This document shows, piece by piece, positions 1 to 9,371 of a stretch of DNA of 64,000 nucleotides (positions are counted from its first letter, which is position 1; the number at the start of each line of letters is the position of its first letter). The notes under the pieces are model-generated. The model saw only the letters and a program-made list of their open reading frames with translations, had not been told where the DNA came from and made no database searches. A program made the position numbers and the translations under genes. The stretch comes from Prorocentrum cordatum (lineage: Eukaryota > Sar > Dinophyceae > Prorocentrales > Prorocentraceae). The stretch is taken from NCBI GenBank assembly GCA_963575745.1, contig CAUYUJ010000174.1:34079-98078 (forward strand). The letters are read 5' to 3'.

Positions 1-500
1 TACTCGGGAACCAGCTGGAAACCGAGATACTGGGGCAGGGTCTGGGGAGGAGGCTCTCTTAAATTCTGAAGCTCCGCTGCCGAGAAGTGAGTGGTTCTGA
101 GATTCTCTGTCTTCGGGCAGTAAAGTATGCGGTGGCCGAGGTTGTCCGAATGGTGGCCGCACTCGCAGCCAGTCTCGACTTCATATCCTGCTGCCTTGGC
201 TCTGTCCATAGTCCATATACTCTGGGTGAGGAAGGCGAGGAGGGTTCCCTTCTGGTGGCCAAGGAGGTCTGGCGATGACAGAGCAGCACGGGCAGCAACC
301 ACATCTAACTGGGCGTTCGGGTGGCCGATCTTCTCGGCCGCCTTGGAAGCGAGCTGGCCGTGCCAGTCGAACTCCATGAGCTTTTGGAGGAGGGCGGGGG
401 AATGTCCTGGGAGAGGGTACTCAATGCCTGAGGAGGTCACAAAAGTAAATGGTCCCTGGAATTTCCAACCGATCCTTTTAAGCGAAAGCACCGCAGCGCT
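1..500 (-). pseudogene. L1 ORF2 segment between RT and RNase H, with zinc knuckle
   Basis: One minus-strand frame is open from about 500 to the window edge and is not in phase with the end of the RT frame. It carries a Cys-His cluster (CECGHH, then GHRILYC) at 167-119. That fits the zinc knuckle found between RT and RNase H in other LINEs, including L4 here (CPLCG...HKFWGC). A piece around 665-555 reads KDPLWKAALGPAIMW in yet another frame, matching the thumb-to-knuckle linker. Two single-base shifts are needed between 576 and 500 to join this to the RT. I infer a decayed continuation of the same ORF2. Confidence 0.7.
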
Positions 501-575
501 TAGGGGGCCCCTGGAGGAGCCCCAAGATTTAACAACTCTCGGGAGGATGGCCTACACGTAACTGCTGGAGGCTGG

Positions 576-2495
576 TCACGGCGAGGTGGGGGCGGGTGGC
601 GGCGTCCCAAACAAGGCGATGCCACATAATGGCGGGGCCCAGGGCAGCTTTCCACAAGGGGTCCTTGAGGATGAGCAGAGCCAAACTGCGGCTGCGCGTC
701 GGGCAACGGGGTCCCGCAGCAAAAACTGCGACCTAGCTGATTCCAACTGCGTGCCATTGATGCCAGTCACCTCGACTCCGAACGTGGTGGCCGCCTCGAG
801 GCCAGTCCCATACAACTTATGAGTGTTACCCCCTGCTCTCTTGAGCATGCGAACCCTGTTAAGTCTTTTACGCATCTTATCAAGACGCTCCGAAATCTTA
901 CGCTGCTTTCTCCAGCGTCGTTGGGGCCGTCCAGCCCCAGTTTCACAACCCAGGTTAGGTCCAGACCTATCCGAGTTCGGGCCCGCCAGAGGCCCGAGGG
1001 CCGTCCTGAGTTGATCCTGAAGGGCTTGCTGGGACGCCAGGACCTGACTTTTCTTGCTGGCGATCTGGCACTTAAACTCATTGATGATGCAGTCTGCCAT
1101 GGACCTGGCAGCAATATTGAGCTGGCTGGCGATGAGGCTGCAACTGCGGCCGTGGCACTGGAGCAGCAGATCATCTATAAACATCGCGAGCCTGATATGA
1201 CAATGCGCCTGCGTCCACACGTCGAGCGGGGCGAGCACATACATTTGCACAATATAGGTGGCCCAACTGCATCCTGCGGCTATGCCCCTCCAAGGCTTGC
1301 CTACGCTGACTGCACAATCTTGTAGTGCAACTATGCGTTCACTGGCATATTGAGATAGTATGATACGCAATAAACAGCACGGAAAACCTGATTCAACAGC
1401 ACGATAAGCAAGACAAGGCCGATCAACATGTTCGTAGTAGTTAGATAAATCGTAGAGAACTTGGGCACTATATTGTTGATCTTTGTCAGAGCTGTTGAAC
1501 TCGCATTCCAAGGATTGTTTGTATACTAATTCCACTATGGAGTGACCAGCCTGATGAGCAAGATACGGCCTGCGGTGGTGTGCCTCCCACTCTCTGGCCG
1601 CTGACCTCCTGAGCCTAGCCCAGACTCTGTACAAAGCTGGAAGCATGCCAATGGACCTGAAAGAGGGCTGGCTGGCTGGGGCATCATGCTGTTTCAACTT
1701 CATCATCAGAGTCGATACGATGCCTTGGAGCTGGGTTGGCATATGTCCAATCTTTTCCAGCAGGCCAATAAAATCGCAGACAATCTCTGCCTGTTCGTTA
1801 CTCAACATACTGAAATGCCTAGGGTGGAACCCGTCCCAGGTAGTGGCAGTGGCATGGGGAAAACTTTTCGCAACCTGTCGTAATCTCTTGGGGCTGATGG
1901 GGCCCAGGGCAATTCGATCTTCTCTGTCAGGAACGAGCTGAGGTGGGGTATCCTGGGAAACCTGCCATATTTTTGCCAGACGATCTGCTTCAGCCTGCAA
2001 TATATGCTGGGGCCTGCCAGAATACTGCGACTTAAATGGAACTGACGAGGGCCTCCAGGCCTCCAAACGCTTGGTCCATCTGTGAGCCCATCCCATTCCT
2101 CCCTTCATGTTGTCCTGAACCCAATCCCTCCATGCCTTCCCGTCTGCAGCGTTCTCTGCCGCCTGCTCCTGATGCAGGAGCTTGGTGACGTGCTCTAGCA
2201 GCTCGTCCAGAACCTGGATCGCCAGCGCCTGGTTCAGGGCACCAGCGCTGAACTCAACGCGCAACAGACCTGCAGCAACTCTAATCTCTTGCAGCCCCTC
2301 CTTGAGGGACACGACGGTGGTGAACAGCTCAGGGCAATCCTCTAAGCTGTCGAGAGCGTCCTGAAACTCAGTGAGATTCCAGTCCTGAACACATCTATGG
2401 AAATCTTGGATCCTATTGATGAGCCATCTCAACGGGCCCGTGTAGGCCACCCATTTGGCCCTACTCCTAGCAGCCTTGGCCTCAGCGAGGACCAT
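576..2495 (-). CDS. L1 ORF2, reverse transcriptase part
   Basis: The frame gives 639 codons of a LINE-type reverse transcriptase, which would copy the element RNA at the target site. Visible RT motifs in order are a fingers region (HATATTWDGFHPRHF), motif A (VLYDLSNYYEHVD, Asp at about residue 349), motif B (WRGIAAGCSWAT) and motif C (FIDDLLLQ, catalytic Asp pair at about residues 441-442). A basic thumb follows. The listed Met at 2495 is only the first Met after a frame change. The endonuclease frame immediately upstream is one base out of phase, and a run of eight G at 2506-2513 is the likely site. The last ~30 residues before the stop at 576 are out-of-frame noise. Fragment of a longer ORF2. 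Confidence 0.85.
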   Translation of the reverse strand: MVLAEAKAARSRAKWVAYTGPLRWLINRIQDFHRCVQDWNLTEFQDALDSLEDCPELFTTVVSLKEGLQEIRVAAGLLRVEFSAGALNQALAIQVLDELLEHVTKLLHQEQAAENAADGKAWRDWVQDNMKGGMGWAHRWTKRLEAWRPSSVPFKSQYSGRPQHILQAEADRLAKIWQVSQDTPPQLVPDREDRIALGPISPKRLRQVAKSFPHATATTWDGFHPRHFSMLSNEQAEIVCDFIGLLEKIGHMPTQLQGIVSTLMMKLKQHDAPASQPSFRSIGMLPALYRVWARLRRSAAREWEAHHRRPYLAHQAGHSIVELVYKQSLECEFNSSDKDQQYSAQVLYDLSNYYEHVDRPCLAYRAVESGFPCCLLRIILSQYASERIVALQDCAVSVGKPWRGIAAGCSWATYIVQMYVLAPLDVWTQAHCHIRLAMFIDDLLLQCHGRSCSLIASQLNIAARSMADCIINEFKCQIASKKSQVLASQQALQDQLRTALGPLAGPNSDRSGPNLGCETGAGRPQRRWRKQRKISERLDKMRKRLNRVRMLKRAGGNTHKLYGTGLEAATTFGVEVTGINGTQLESARSQFLLRDPVARRAAAVWLCSSSRTPCGKLPWAPPLCGIALFGTPPPAPTSP

Positions 2496-3479
2496 AAGAA
2501 CCTGAGGGGGGGGTGGGCCCTGGGGTACTTGCTAGGCTTGAGGGGGGTGTTAGTTTTCTTACTGATTGTAGCTTCCAAGTCCTGGGCCAAGCTGAAATAC
2601 ACGTGGTCCAGGAGCACCGACTGCTGTTGATCGCTGAGCGGCCGTCGAGCATCATCGATCAATAGTGAAGCGTACTCCAATGCAGCAGCTGACTGGTGCC
2701 AACTCACTTCTGGCAATTGCGGGCCCACAGGGATACGTGTGGGTAGCTTCTGGGGCCTATGCAGCGTGGGGATATTAAAGTTATTCCCAACTACAATATC
2801 TAGCAGCACAGGTCTGTGAGGGGAGAGAGGATACGAGGAAAGAGTACGGGGGTTACTGAGCCACGGCGAGAGGCCTTGGCTAGACAGGAAATAATCTAGC
2901 GTGGATTTGGTCTTCTTGTTTCGGTAGGTGGCGGTCGGCGGCGCAAGCAGGGTCATCGTGGACCTGGACAGAAACTCCGCTTGGGCCAACCTAGCGGGGG
3001 CTAGGTTAAAATCCCCCGCAACCAAAACTGGATGGGTCAAATCATCCTGAAGTTGGCCTATGGCGGCCAGCAGTTTTAAATTGGTCTCGGAGAGACCAGC
3101 AGCAGCCTGAAAGTAGGTACAACATATGGCGAACTTCGGGGCCCCAGGAAGTTCGAGCAACACCCCCGATAATCGAGCGGGGTCGAAAGCGGCAGAAAAA
3201 GTGATTGGCTGGACCCCCAGGTCCAAGCCATCCCGAATCAAAATCGCAACTCCCGAAACCAACTCATTATTCTCACTCGTGGCTGCAGGCGTGATGTAAG
3301 CCAGCCACCCCTGGGCCGAGCACCATTGTATCTGACGCACAATGCGATCTCCTTCGGCAGGCTTACGCTCCTGAGCACAGATGATCGTGACTGCACTAGA
3401 CTGCGGCGAAAGGACAAACTTGCGCACAGCAGGCCAGCAGGAACCATTGATAGTAGCGGTCTTATAAGTGTTACCCTGG
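2429..3479 (-). CDS. L1 ORF2, AP-type endonuclease part
   Basis: This encodes an endonuclease/exonuclease/phosphatase (EEP) domain that nicks the target in LINE retrotransposition. Seen: an N-terminal Glu in IICAQERKPAEGD, the AGDFNLAP motif (Asp codon at 3011-3013), LDYFLSS, and a terminal SPHRPV histidine motif. The frame overlaps the end of ORF1 and is +1 relative to it. No in-frame Met lies between the ORF1 stop and the catalytic Glu, so expression would need frameshifting or readthrough from ORF1. The open frame extends further upstream (to 4744), but there it is only the shadow of ORF1. It leaves phase with the RT at the G8 run near 2510. Confidence 0.83.
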
Positions 3480-4628
3480 CGGCTTCTGGCCCTGGGTGGC
3501 CGCGAGAGACGCAGCCTCGGCTGCCGCCTTGACCCTCTTGGTCTCGGGGCCTGACTCACTCTGGATCTTGGCCATGCCCTGGGCGACCTCGGACAGCGCA
3601 GCAGCCGCACGGCGGCGGCCTTCAGACGTATCCATGGCCTGCTCCTCTGCCATGGACTCCAGCTCCTTGTCGTCGGCGGGAGTGGGGACGTGCTGGCCTG
3701 GGATGGGCACGGGCGTCTGACTTGCCTGGCCGACATCAGGGCTCTCTCCAACTGCAGGGAAGCCGTCGATGACCCCGCGCTGGGCCGCCTCCGCAGGCGG
3801 GCCGCCACCTGCTGGTGCGCCCGAGGCCTGGGATGCGACATGTTGCTGCTGCAAGGTGTCGAACATGGCGGCCAGCTCCGATACTTTATCTCGTAGTTCA
3901 GGTGGGGCCAGCCCTCCTTGTGGCATTCTGGCGGATATAACTCCTTGAATGGTGGTGAGCAAATCTTCAGCGTTGGATGCCTCGTATGCAGCCGCCTGGG
4001 TGGCCGCATTGAGCTGTGTCTCCAGCGTTTGCACTTCTTTTGAATTAGCTTCGATCTCCTCGACCAGCTTGCCGTCATATTCACTTGCCTCGACAATAGT
4101 AGTGACCAGCTCGCTGGCCTCCTGCTTCTGCGACTGCAACCTCTGGCGCAGCACCTGGAGTTGATCTGACAGGGATTGTGCTTGCTGCTCCAGGCTCTTG
4201 GCTGATAGCGCCTGCGCCTTGGCGAACTTGAGCTTGCCCAGCGCCGCCCTGTGCTCCTCTCCATCTGGCTTCCACTTTTTCCAGAAGGTGACTTGAGCTT
4301 GGGCCAGGGCGACTGGGTCGTCAGCGGGAACTGCATCCTCGAAGGTGACCACTCGGCCGCCTCCGCGCCCCAGGCCTGGTGGGCGCTCTGGACCGCGGGA
4401 GCCTTTCCTCCAGCGTCCTGGCTTGGCGGACTCCTCCTCGACGTCAGGCCGAACATCCTGGGGGCCACCTCCACCGCCTTGGGGTCTAGCTGGGGGACCA
4501 TGATCCCCGCCCTGCTTGAAACGGCTGCCACACTGCATGCAATGACGAGAATTCGTCGCGCACCAAGCCCAGCCCTTGCAACCTCGCTTCGAGCAGACCA
4601 TGTACTTCTTCTGCTGCTGGGCGGGCAT
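3471..4628 (-). CDS. L1 ORF1, Cys-motif and coiled-coil protein
   Basis: A 385-codon ORF1. The chosen Met at 4628 (MPAQQQKKY) begins just before a Cys cluster (VCSKRGCKGWAWC, then CMQCGSRF), likely a zinc ribbon that binds nucleic acid. A Pro/Gly-rich linker follows, then long coiled-coil segments (for example QSLSDQLQVLRQRLQSQKQE and VEEIEANSKEVQTLETQLN). The C-terminus is Ala-rich. The same layout (Cys motif, then coiled coil) recurs in ORF1 of L2 and L4, which supports an RNP-forming chaperone role by analogy with LINE ORF1 proteins. Upstream Mets in the same frame lie in the microsatellite and are not credible. The stop is at 3471-3473, with ORF2 overlapping in the +1 frame. Confidence 0.78.
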   Translation of the reverse strand: MPAQQQKKYMVCSKRGCKGWAWCATNSRHCMQCGSRFKQGGDHGPPARPQGGGGGPQDVRPDVEEESAKPGRWRKGSRGPERPPGLGRGGGRVVTFEDAVPADDPVALAQAQVTFWKKWKPDGEEHRAALGKLKFAKAQALSAKSLEQQAQSLSDQLQVLRQRLQSQKQEASELVTTIVEASEYDGKLVEEIEANSKEVQTLETQLNAATQAAAYEASNAEDLLTTIQGVISARMPQGGLAPPELRDKVSELAAMFDTLQQQHVASQASGAPAGGGPPAEAAQRGVIDGFPAVGESPDVGQASQTPVPIPGQHVPTPADDKELESMAEEQAMDTSEGRRRAAAALSEVAQGMAKIQSESGPETKRVKAAAEAASLAATQGQKPPG

Positions 4629-4822
4629 CTTCTGATGATGGCAGGGCGCTGGCGCACGCACACGAGAGGCCCTATGGCAGCACTGATGCGGGTCGTGATT
4701 GTGCCTCTGCCTGGGGCTGACCAGGCGGCACGGGGGCAGAGCAAACAAGCTTGGGCCCCAGCACCCAGGGCCTGCCCTGGATGGCAATGCTGAGACCTGC
4801 ACCTCCCGCGGTGTGCTCAGGT

Positions 4823-4831
4823 CTTGAGCCA
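4823..4831 (-). other. Truncated DinoSL copy at the L1 5' end
   Basis: The minus strand reads TGGCTCAAG, the last nine bases of the dinoflagellate spliced leader. It sits about 195 bp upstream of the ORF1 Met and exactly at the start of a (GGA)n array. Nine bases alone could be chance. The position at the element end, repeated in L2, L3, L4 and L5, makes a relic likely. Confidence 0.65.
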
Positions 4832-5038
4832 GGAGGAGGAGGAGGAGGAGAGGAGGAGGAGGAGGAGAAGAGGAGGAGGAGGAGGAGGAGGAGGAGGAAG
4901 AGGAGGAGGAGGAGGAGGAGGAGAAAGAGGAGGAGGAGGAGGAAGAGGAGGAGAGGAGGAGAGAGAGGAGGAGGAAGAGGAGGAAGAGGAGGAAGAGCAG
5001 GAGGAGGAGGAAGAGGAGGCGGAAGAGGAGGAGGAGGA
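4832..5038 (+). repeat. (GGA)n microsatellite, L1 5' flank
   Basis: About 205 bp of imperfect GGA/GAA repeats, followed by T8 at 5039. It flanks the L1 5' end. The long Glu, Arg, Leu or Ser frames across it are artefacts. Confidence 0.95.
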
Positions 5039-5582
5039 TTTTTTTTTGTCGACCCATGAACAGCCACATGACTCCGCTGGCGTGGCGAGTGCCAGCGAGA
5101 TGCACCAAAAACGGCGCAGGCCGCGCCACCGACGGGGCCATGCCCCCGTGGCGCGACCTAAGCGCGACCAGGGAGCGCTGGGAGACCGTGCTCCGCGCTC
5201 CCTGGTCGGGGTGGGGGCGCGAGCCGTGCTCAGCGCCAACCCTACCCACCACCCACTCCATGGGTGGCCGCGTTTTACGGCCCCGGGACCACGACACGAC
5301 GCGACACGACAGGGGGACGAAACGAACGACGCGACACGAACGACACGAGACGGACGAGCGACACGACGGAGACGAGCCGCCAGCCCCGCCCCAGGGCGGC
5401 GAGTGCTGGGGGGGACCCAGCACCGCCCTGGGGAAGCACACGGGGCCTGGCGACCCCCCCGGGGGAAGGAAACCGCACTTTGGCGGCGTCCCCCGGGGTG
5501 CGGGGGATTTTCGCCCCTCGGGCCCGGCGCTCCCCGCCTGCGCCAGGAGGACCCTGGGGTCCCGACCCCTCCCCTACGGGAA
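5039..5582. repeat. GC-rich spacer with inverted repeats and a CGACA-type satellite
   Basis: No gene is recognised. GCGACCAGGGAGCGC at about 5163-5177 is mirrored by its reverse complement at about 5190-5210. CCCCAGGGCGG near 5390 pairs with CCGCCCTGGGG near 5423, around a GTGCTGGG/CCCAGCAC stem. Bases 5285-5375 are an imperfect ACACGACG-type repeat. Confidence 0.6.
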
Positions 5583-5748
5583 AGAGGAGGAGGAGGAAGA
5601 GGAGGAGTAGGAAGAGGAGGAGGAGGAGGAGGAGGAGGAGGAGGAGGAGGAGGAGGAGTAGGAGCAGGAGGAGAAGAAGTGGAGGAGGAGGAGGAGGAGG
5701 AGGAGGAGGAGGAGGAGGAGGAGGAGGAGGAGGAGGAAGAGGAAGAGA
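5583..5748 (+). repeat. (GGA)n microsatellite
   Basis: About 165 bp of GGA repeat with few interruptions, ending where the 5749-5880 dispersed repeat starts. Confidence 0.95.
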
Positions 5749-5880
5749 GTAGCACGGCTCTGGGGCACCCTCACCCCGTCTTTGATCCCGATGTCCTGGT
5801 GCCGCGACCCTTGAGACCACGTTGAACGCGAGCGTACGTCGTGCTTGACACGTAAAGTCGGGGCAATCAGGAGGAAAGGG
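5749..5880. repeat. Family O dispersed repeat, copy 1
   Basis: About 130 bp, highly similar to 7978-8105. Shared blocks include GGCTCTGGGGCACC, CCTGGTGCCGC and CCTTGAGACCACG. Both copies are bounded on each side by GGA-rich arrays, which suggests a short element that lives inside such arrays. No coding potential seen. Confidence 0.7.
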
Positions 5881-6445
5881 AGGAGGACGAGAAGGAGGGT
5901 GAAGGGGATCTCCAGGATTCCCAGGGGCAGGAGGAGGAGGAGGACATATGAGGACCCGTGCAAACCCAAGACTCATCAACGATGTTGAAATACACCCTCC
6001 CTCAAAGATCCCTCTTCACAAGCCCCTACAAAGGGTCATTGCCACTGAAAGAATTGCCCCGTTGGGGGTCAACCGTGTAAACATCTTGAAGCGTGCCAAA
6101 ATACCATTCTCAGGACGTCAATGCCACGAACTAAACCTGACTGTTACGTCTTGGCGATCCTGGATCGCGCAAGAACGCCTCTCCTGGGACTCCAGCGCCG
6201 CGAATCAACGTAATTCATTGTTGCGCCCTGACACTCGTGAACCGCACCGCTCCAAAACACCCTCTCTGGTACGTGAGCCAGACAGACAGGCGGACAACAC
6301 AGCCAGACAGGCCAGGCGCCCGGACGGCGCATCGGCAGCAGAGCTCGGCCGAATCAGCAGGACACAACCAAGGAGCCCCCTCGAGCACCACTCACGTCAT
6401 CCTTACCCCCTGCGCGCGGGAGAGTCGCTTCCAAACGCACCTCCA
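5881..6445. other. Unique-looking GC-rich sequence, no gene recognised
   Basis: After short GGA runs (5881-5945) the sequence has frames that remain open by base composition. None resembles a known domain and no splice-bounded exon could be recognised. Confidence 0.4.
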
Positions 6446-6780
6446 AGGACCGGGCGTGTCCCAACCCGGCGCCCTCGCTCAAGACATCCTCGCAAAATCA
6501 CCACTCAGGCCCCCAAGGCACCCCCAAGGACCATTTCCGGCGCTGCACCGGGCGCACCGGGCGCTCCGGGCGTGTCCCAACCCGGCGCCCTTGCTCGAGA
6601 CATCCTCGCAAAATCGCCACACGGGCCCCCAGCGCACCCCCACGGACCATTTCCGGCGCTGCACCAGGCGCACCGGGCGCGTCGGGAGTGTCCCAACCCA
6701 GCGCCCTCGCTCGAGACTTCCTTGCAAAATCGCCACTCGGGCCCCCAGCGCACCCCCAGGGACCCCCAGGTGATCCCCGC
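6446..6780. repeat. Three tandem copies of a ~117-bp minisatellite
   Basis: GTGTCCCAACCC recurs near 6456, 6571 and 6688, each followed by CTCGCTCRAGAC, TTGCAAAATCRCC-type sequence, CCCCCAGGGACC and a CGGCGCTGCACC block. The period is 115-118 bp. The frames on both strands stay open because of the repeat. Not taken as a gene. Confidence 0.75.
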
Positions 6781-7024
6781 CCGCCCGATCCTCACCCTCC
6801 TTGATCTTCCTTCTCCTCATCCTCGCTCTCCCGATCCTCACCCGCCGCACCAACGTTGCCCGCTCTCTATCACCATCGTCATCGAGCGCAGGCGCGCGCG
6901 CCTTGTTTGTATATACAAAAAACCCCGATCAACCGCAGAGTGGAGAGTTTCAAGACCCGGTGACAGACGGAGTTATAACCCAGTAAGATGTACTTATTCT
7001 TGCGTCCATACCTCAGACCACTAC

Positions 7025-7199
7025 AGTCGGGGCCCTGAAGAAGGAACCCTTTTCGTTGGGGAGGGGCTCCGCGTTCCTTAAGTGTTTCACAGCTTGCCTC
7101 AGGTTTTCCTTATGTTTTCGATCGGAAATCGAAGTTGAACTTATGGAAAAAAAGGGGCCTCGTTCCTTATTTAGGGTTCCTTAGGTCAACGTCCCGACT
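7025..7199. mobile_element. Family G MITE-like element, copy 1
   Basis: 175 bp starting AGTCGGGGCCCTGAAGAAGG and ending CAACGTCCCGACT, with inverted ends. Internal blocks (GGGGCTCCGCGTTCC, GCTTGCCTCAGG) recur in inverse order in the copies at 32896-33042 and 41578-41751. No protein is encoded, so it is non-autonomous. Confidence 0.7.
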
Positions 7200-7341
7200 G
7201 TAGGGTCCCACGTGGCAAGGACGACTGTCCCTGAATGATCAAGTGCACTCAGTCTCCCTGGGGGATCCCGCAGGCTCAAGGCAACACCCGAGAGTTATTG
7301 AGCAGGGTGGGTGCCCAACTGAGGGCGACTCTTGTGCTGGG

Positions 7342-7342
<1 letters not shown>

Positions 7343-7386
<44 letters not shown>
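7343..7386 (+). repeat. (CTG)n microsatellite
   Basis: About 14 near-perfect GCT/CTG units. The surrounding frame (7235-7666) is open but shows no recognisable domain, so it is not called as a gene. Confidence 0.95.
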
Positions 7387-7885
7387 GGCTGGGGTGAGCT
7401 TCGCTTTTAGCCACAAAGGGTCGTCCTCGGCGCATGTGCCCGAGATCTGGGGTATCCCAGAGCTCCGATCCACGATGGCTTTTGCCCGCAAGGGCAGATG
7501 CAGGTACACGGCTCGTTGGAGTTGTTCGCCTCCCCCTCCCATACAGGTCAGGGCTCTCCACGCGGAGATCCTGGCACGGAGGAGGCTCGGGGTGATGAGC
7601 ACTCGCAGCCTCCTAGAGCAGAGTGCTCACGCTTTGCACTGGGACATCCGTAGCAGGGGCCTCTGATCCATGGGACGGTTCGTTCCCTGAGGCTGACCTG
7701 GACCTGGTTCCGTTCCTGGCCCCCTGCACCCTTTCCTGGCGGGCTCCTGGGACGAATGACAGAACATAGACTACCGCCGAGGCTAACCCCGTCCTTCCCC
7801 TTTCCCCCCTTCCCCCGTGTTGCATGCGTATGTGGTGCATGATTCAAGCACAGAGACACTTGCTCCCCAAGGTCGTTCGCAACAA

Positions 7886-7977
7886 CATGATGATGAGGAG
7901 GAGGCGGAGGCTGAAGAGGAGGCGGAGGAGGAGGCCTAGAAGGAGCAGCACGAGGAGAAGGAGGAGGAAGAATCTAG
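7886..7977 (+). repeat. GGA/GGC-rich array
   Basis: An imperfect GGA, GGC and GAA run on the left side of the second family O repeat. Confidence 0.85.
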
Positions 7978-8105
7978 TAACATGGCTCTGGGGCACCTCC
8001 ACCCCATCAATGAGCCCTGTTTCCTGGTGCCGCTACCCTTGAGACCACGGTGAACGCGCGCGTGCATCGTGCTTGACGCGTAAGGTTTCGGAAATCAGGA
8101 GGAAG
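7978..8105. repeat. Family O dispersed repeat, copy 2
   Basis: Matches 5749-5880 over its whole length (ATGGCTCTGGGGCACC ... CCTTGAGACCACGGTG ... GTGCTTGACGCGTAAGG). Again it is flanked on both sides by GGA arrays. Confidence 0.7.
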
Positions 8106-8168
8106 AGGAAGAGGAGGAGGAGGAAGAGGAGGAGGAGGAGGAGGAGGAGGAGGAGCAGGAGGAACAGT

Positions 8169-8225
<57 letters not shown>

Positions 8226-8343
8226 TGATGTGATGCTGATGTGATGCTGATGATGATTGATGATGATGGATGTGATGGTGATGGTGATGGTGATGATGAT
8301 GATGCTGATGATGATGATGGTGATGAATGATGATGATGATGAC

Positions 8344-8400
<57 letters not shown>

Positions 8401-8600
8401 CATCGTCATCATCATCATCATCATCATCATGAGGAGGAGGAGGAGGAGGAGGAGGAGGAGCAGGATGATGAGGAGGAACAGGAGGAGGAGTAGGAGGATT
8501 TCAAGGACCTCCGGGGGGAGGAGGAGGAGGAGGCGGAGGAAGAGGAGAAGGGACAGGAGAAGGGAAACCAGGAGGAGGAGGAGGAGGATCCGAGGTTCGA
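8106..8600 (+). repeat. (GGA)n, (GAT)n/(ATC)n, (GGA)n compound microsatellite
   Basis: GGA repeats (to 8167) are followed by about 260 bp of GAT repeats (8168-8400). A short inverted ATC run (8401-8430) comes next, then GGA repeats again to about 8600. The GAT-to-ATC switch can form a hairpin. Confidence 0.93.
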
Positions 8601-8857
8601 GAGGAGAGGTCACATCCTGAGGCCACGCCCCTCAGAAAGGCGGCGGCAACTGCGCGCTGATAGGCGGCGCACGGCGCACCGCCGAGGGCCGCCCGGGCCG
8701 AGCACGGTGTCTCGGCGGCGCGCGCAGCAGCCCCGAGCCTGCAGGGCCAGGCTCCCTGCCAGGAGGAGGGACGAGGAGAGAGGAAAAGGGTTCGGCAGGA
8801 GGAGGGGCGGGAGGGGGACTAGGAGGGTGCGGTCGAAGGAAGGCCCAGAGAAGGAGG

Positions 8858-8900
8858 AGGAGGAGGAGGAGGAGGAGGAGGAGGAGGAGGAGGAGGAGGA
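8858..8900 (+). repeat. (GGA)n array left of the assembly gap
   Basis: Perfect GGA units run into the N stretch, so the true array length is unknown. Confidence 0.95.
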
Positions 8901-9000
8901 NNNNNNNNNNNNNNNNNNNNNNNNNNNNNNNNNNNNNNNNNNNNNNNNNNNNNNNNNNNNNNNNNNNNNNNNNNNNNNNNNNNNNNNNNNNNNNNNNNNN
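8901..9000. other. Assembly gap of 100 N
   Basis: Exactly 100 unknown bases, the usual placeholder for a gap of unspecified size. The left flank is GGA-rich and the right flank TCC-rich, so the gap sits in an inverted microsatellite. Confidence 0.98.
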
Positions 9001-9370
9001 GTCCTCGTTCCTCCTCCTCCCTCTTCGTCCCTTCTCCTCCTCCTCCTCCTCCTCCTCCTCCTCCTCCTCATCCTCCTCATCCTCCTCATCCTCCCCTTTT
9101 TCCTCCTCCTCCTCCTCCTCCTCCTCCTCCTCCTCCTCCTCCTCCTCCTCCTCCTCCTCCTCCTCCTGGTACTCCTCCCCCTCCCCTCCTCCTCCTCCTC
9201 CTCTTCCTGGTCGTCCTCCTCCTCCTGGTCGTCCTCCTCCTCCTGCTCGTCCTCCTCCTCCTCCTGCTCGTCCTTCTTCTCCTGCTCCTCATGCTCCTCG
9301 TCCTGCTCCTGCTCGTCCTCGTCCTCCTGGTCTTGCTCGTCCTCCTCCTCGTCGTGCTCTTGCCCCTGCT
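9001..9370 (-). repeat. (TCC)n array right of the assembly gap
   Basis: About 370 bp of TCC repeat with CTG, CTC and ATC interruptions, opposite in strand sense to the array left of the gap. Confidence 0.95.
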
Positions 9371-9371
9371 G

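Larger units (their letters stand above)
1..4831 (-). mobile_element. LINE retrotransposon L1 (clade I), left end outside the window
   Basis: A minus-strand non-LTR retrotransposon reads from an ORF1 with Cys motif and coiled coil (4628-3471), through an AP-type endonuclease (about 3479-2429) and a reverse transcriptase (2495-576), to a post-RT zinc knuckle (167-119). The RNase H expected next would lie left of base 1. The 5' end is marked by a truncated spliced-leader copy at 4823-4831, immediately beside a (GGA)n array on the plus strand, so the sense strand carries (TCC)n upstream. At least three frame changes separate the parts, so the copy is probably dead, although homopolymer sequencing errors could explain some. 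It may lie in or downstream of the FZR gene, which is on the same strand. Confidence 0.88.

Noticed and set aside
4672-5825. Several long frames of Glu, Ser, Leu, Pro or Arg repeats on both strands, here and at all other GGA/TCC arrays
   Set aside because: They are translations of trinucleotide arrays in all six frames, with no domain outside the repeat.
7271-7281. GGCTCAAGG, possible SL tail on the plus strand
   Set aside because: Eight-base match with no element or GGA boundary at that point.
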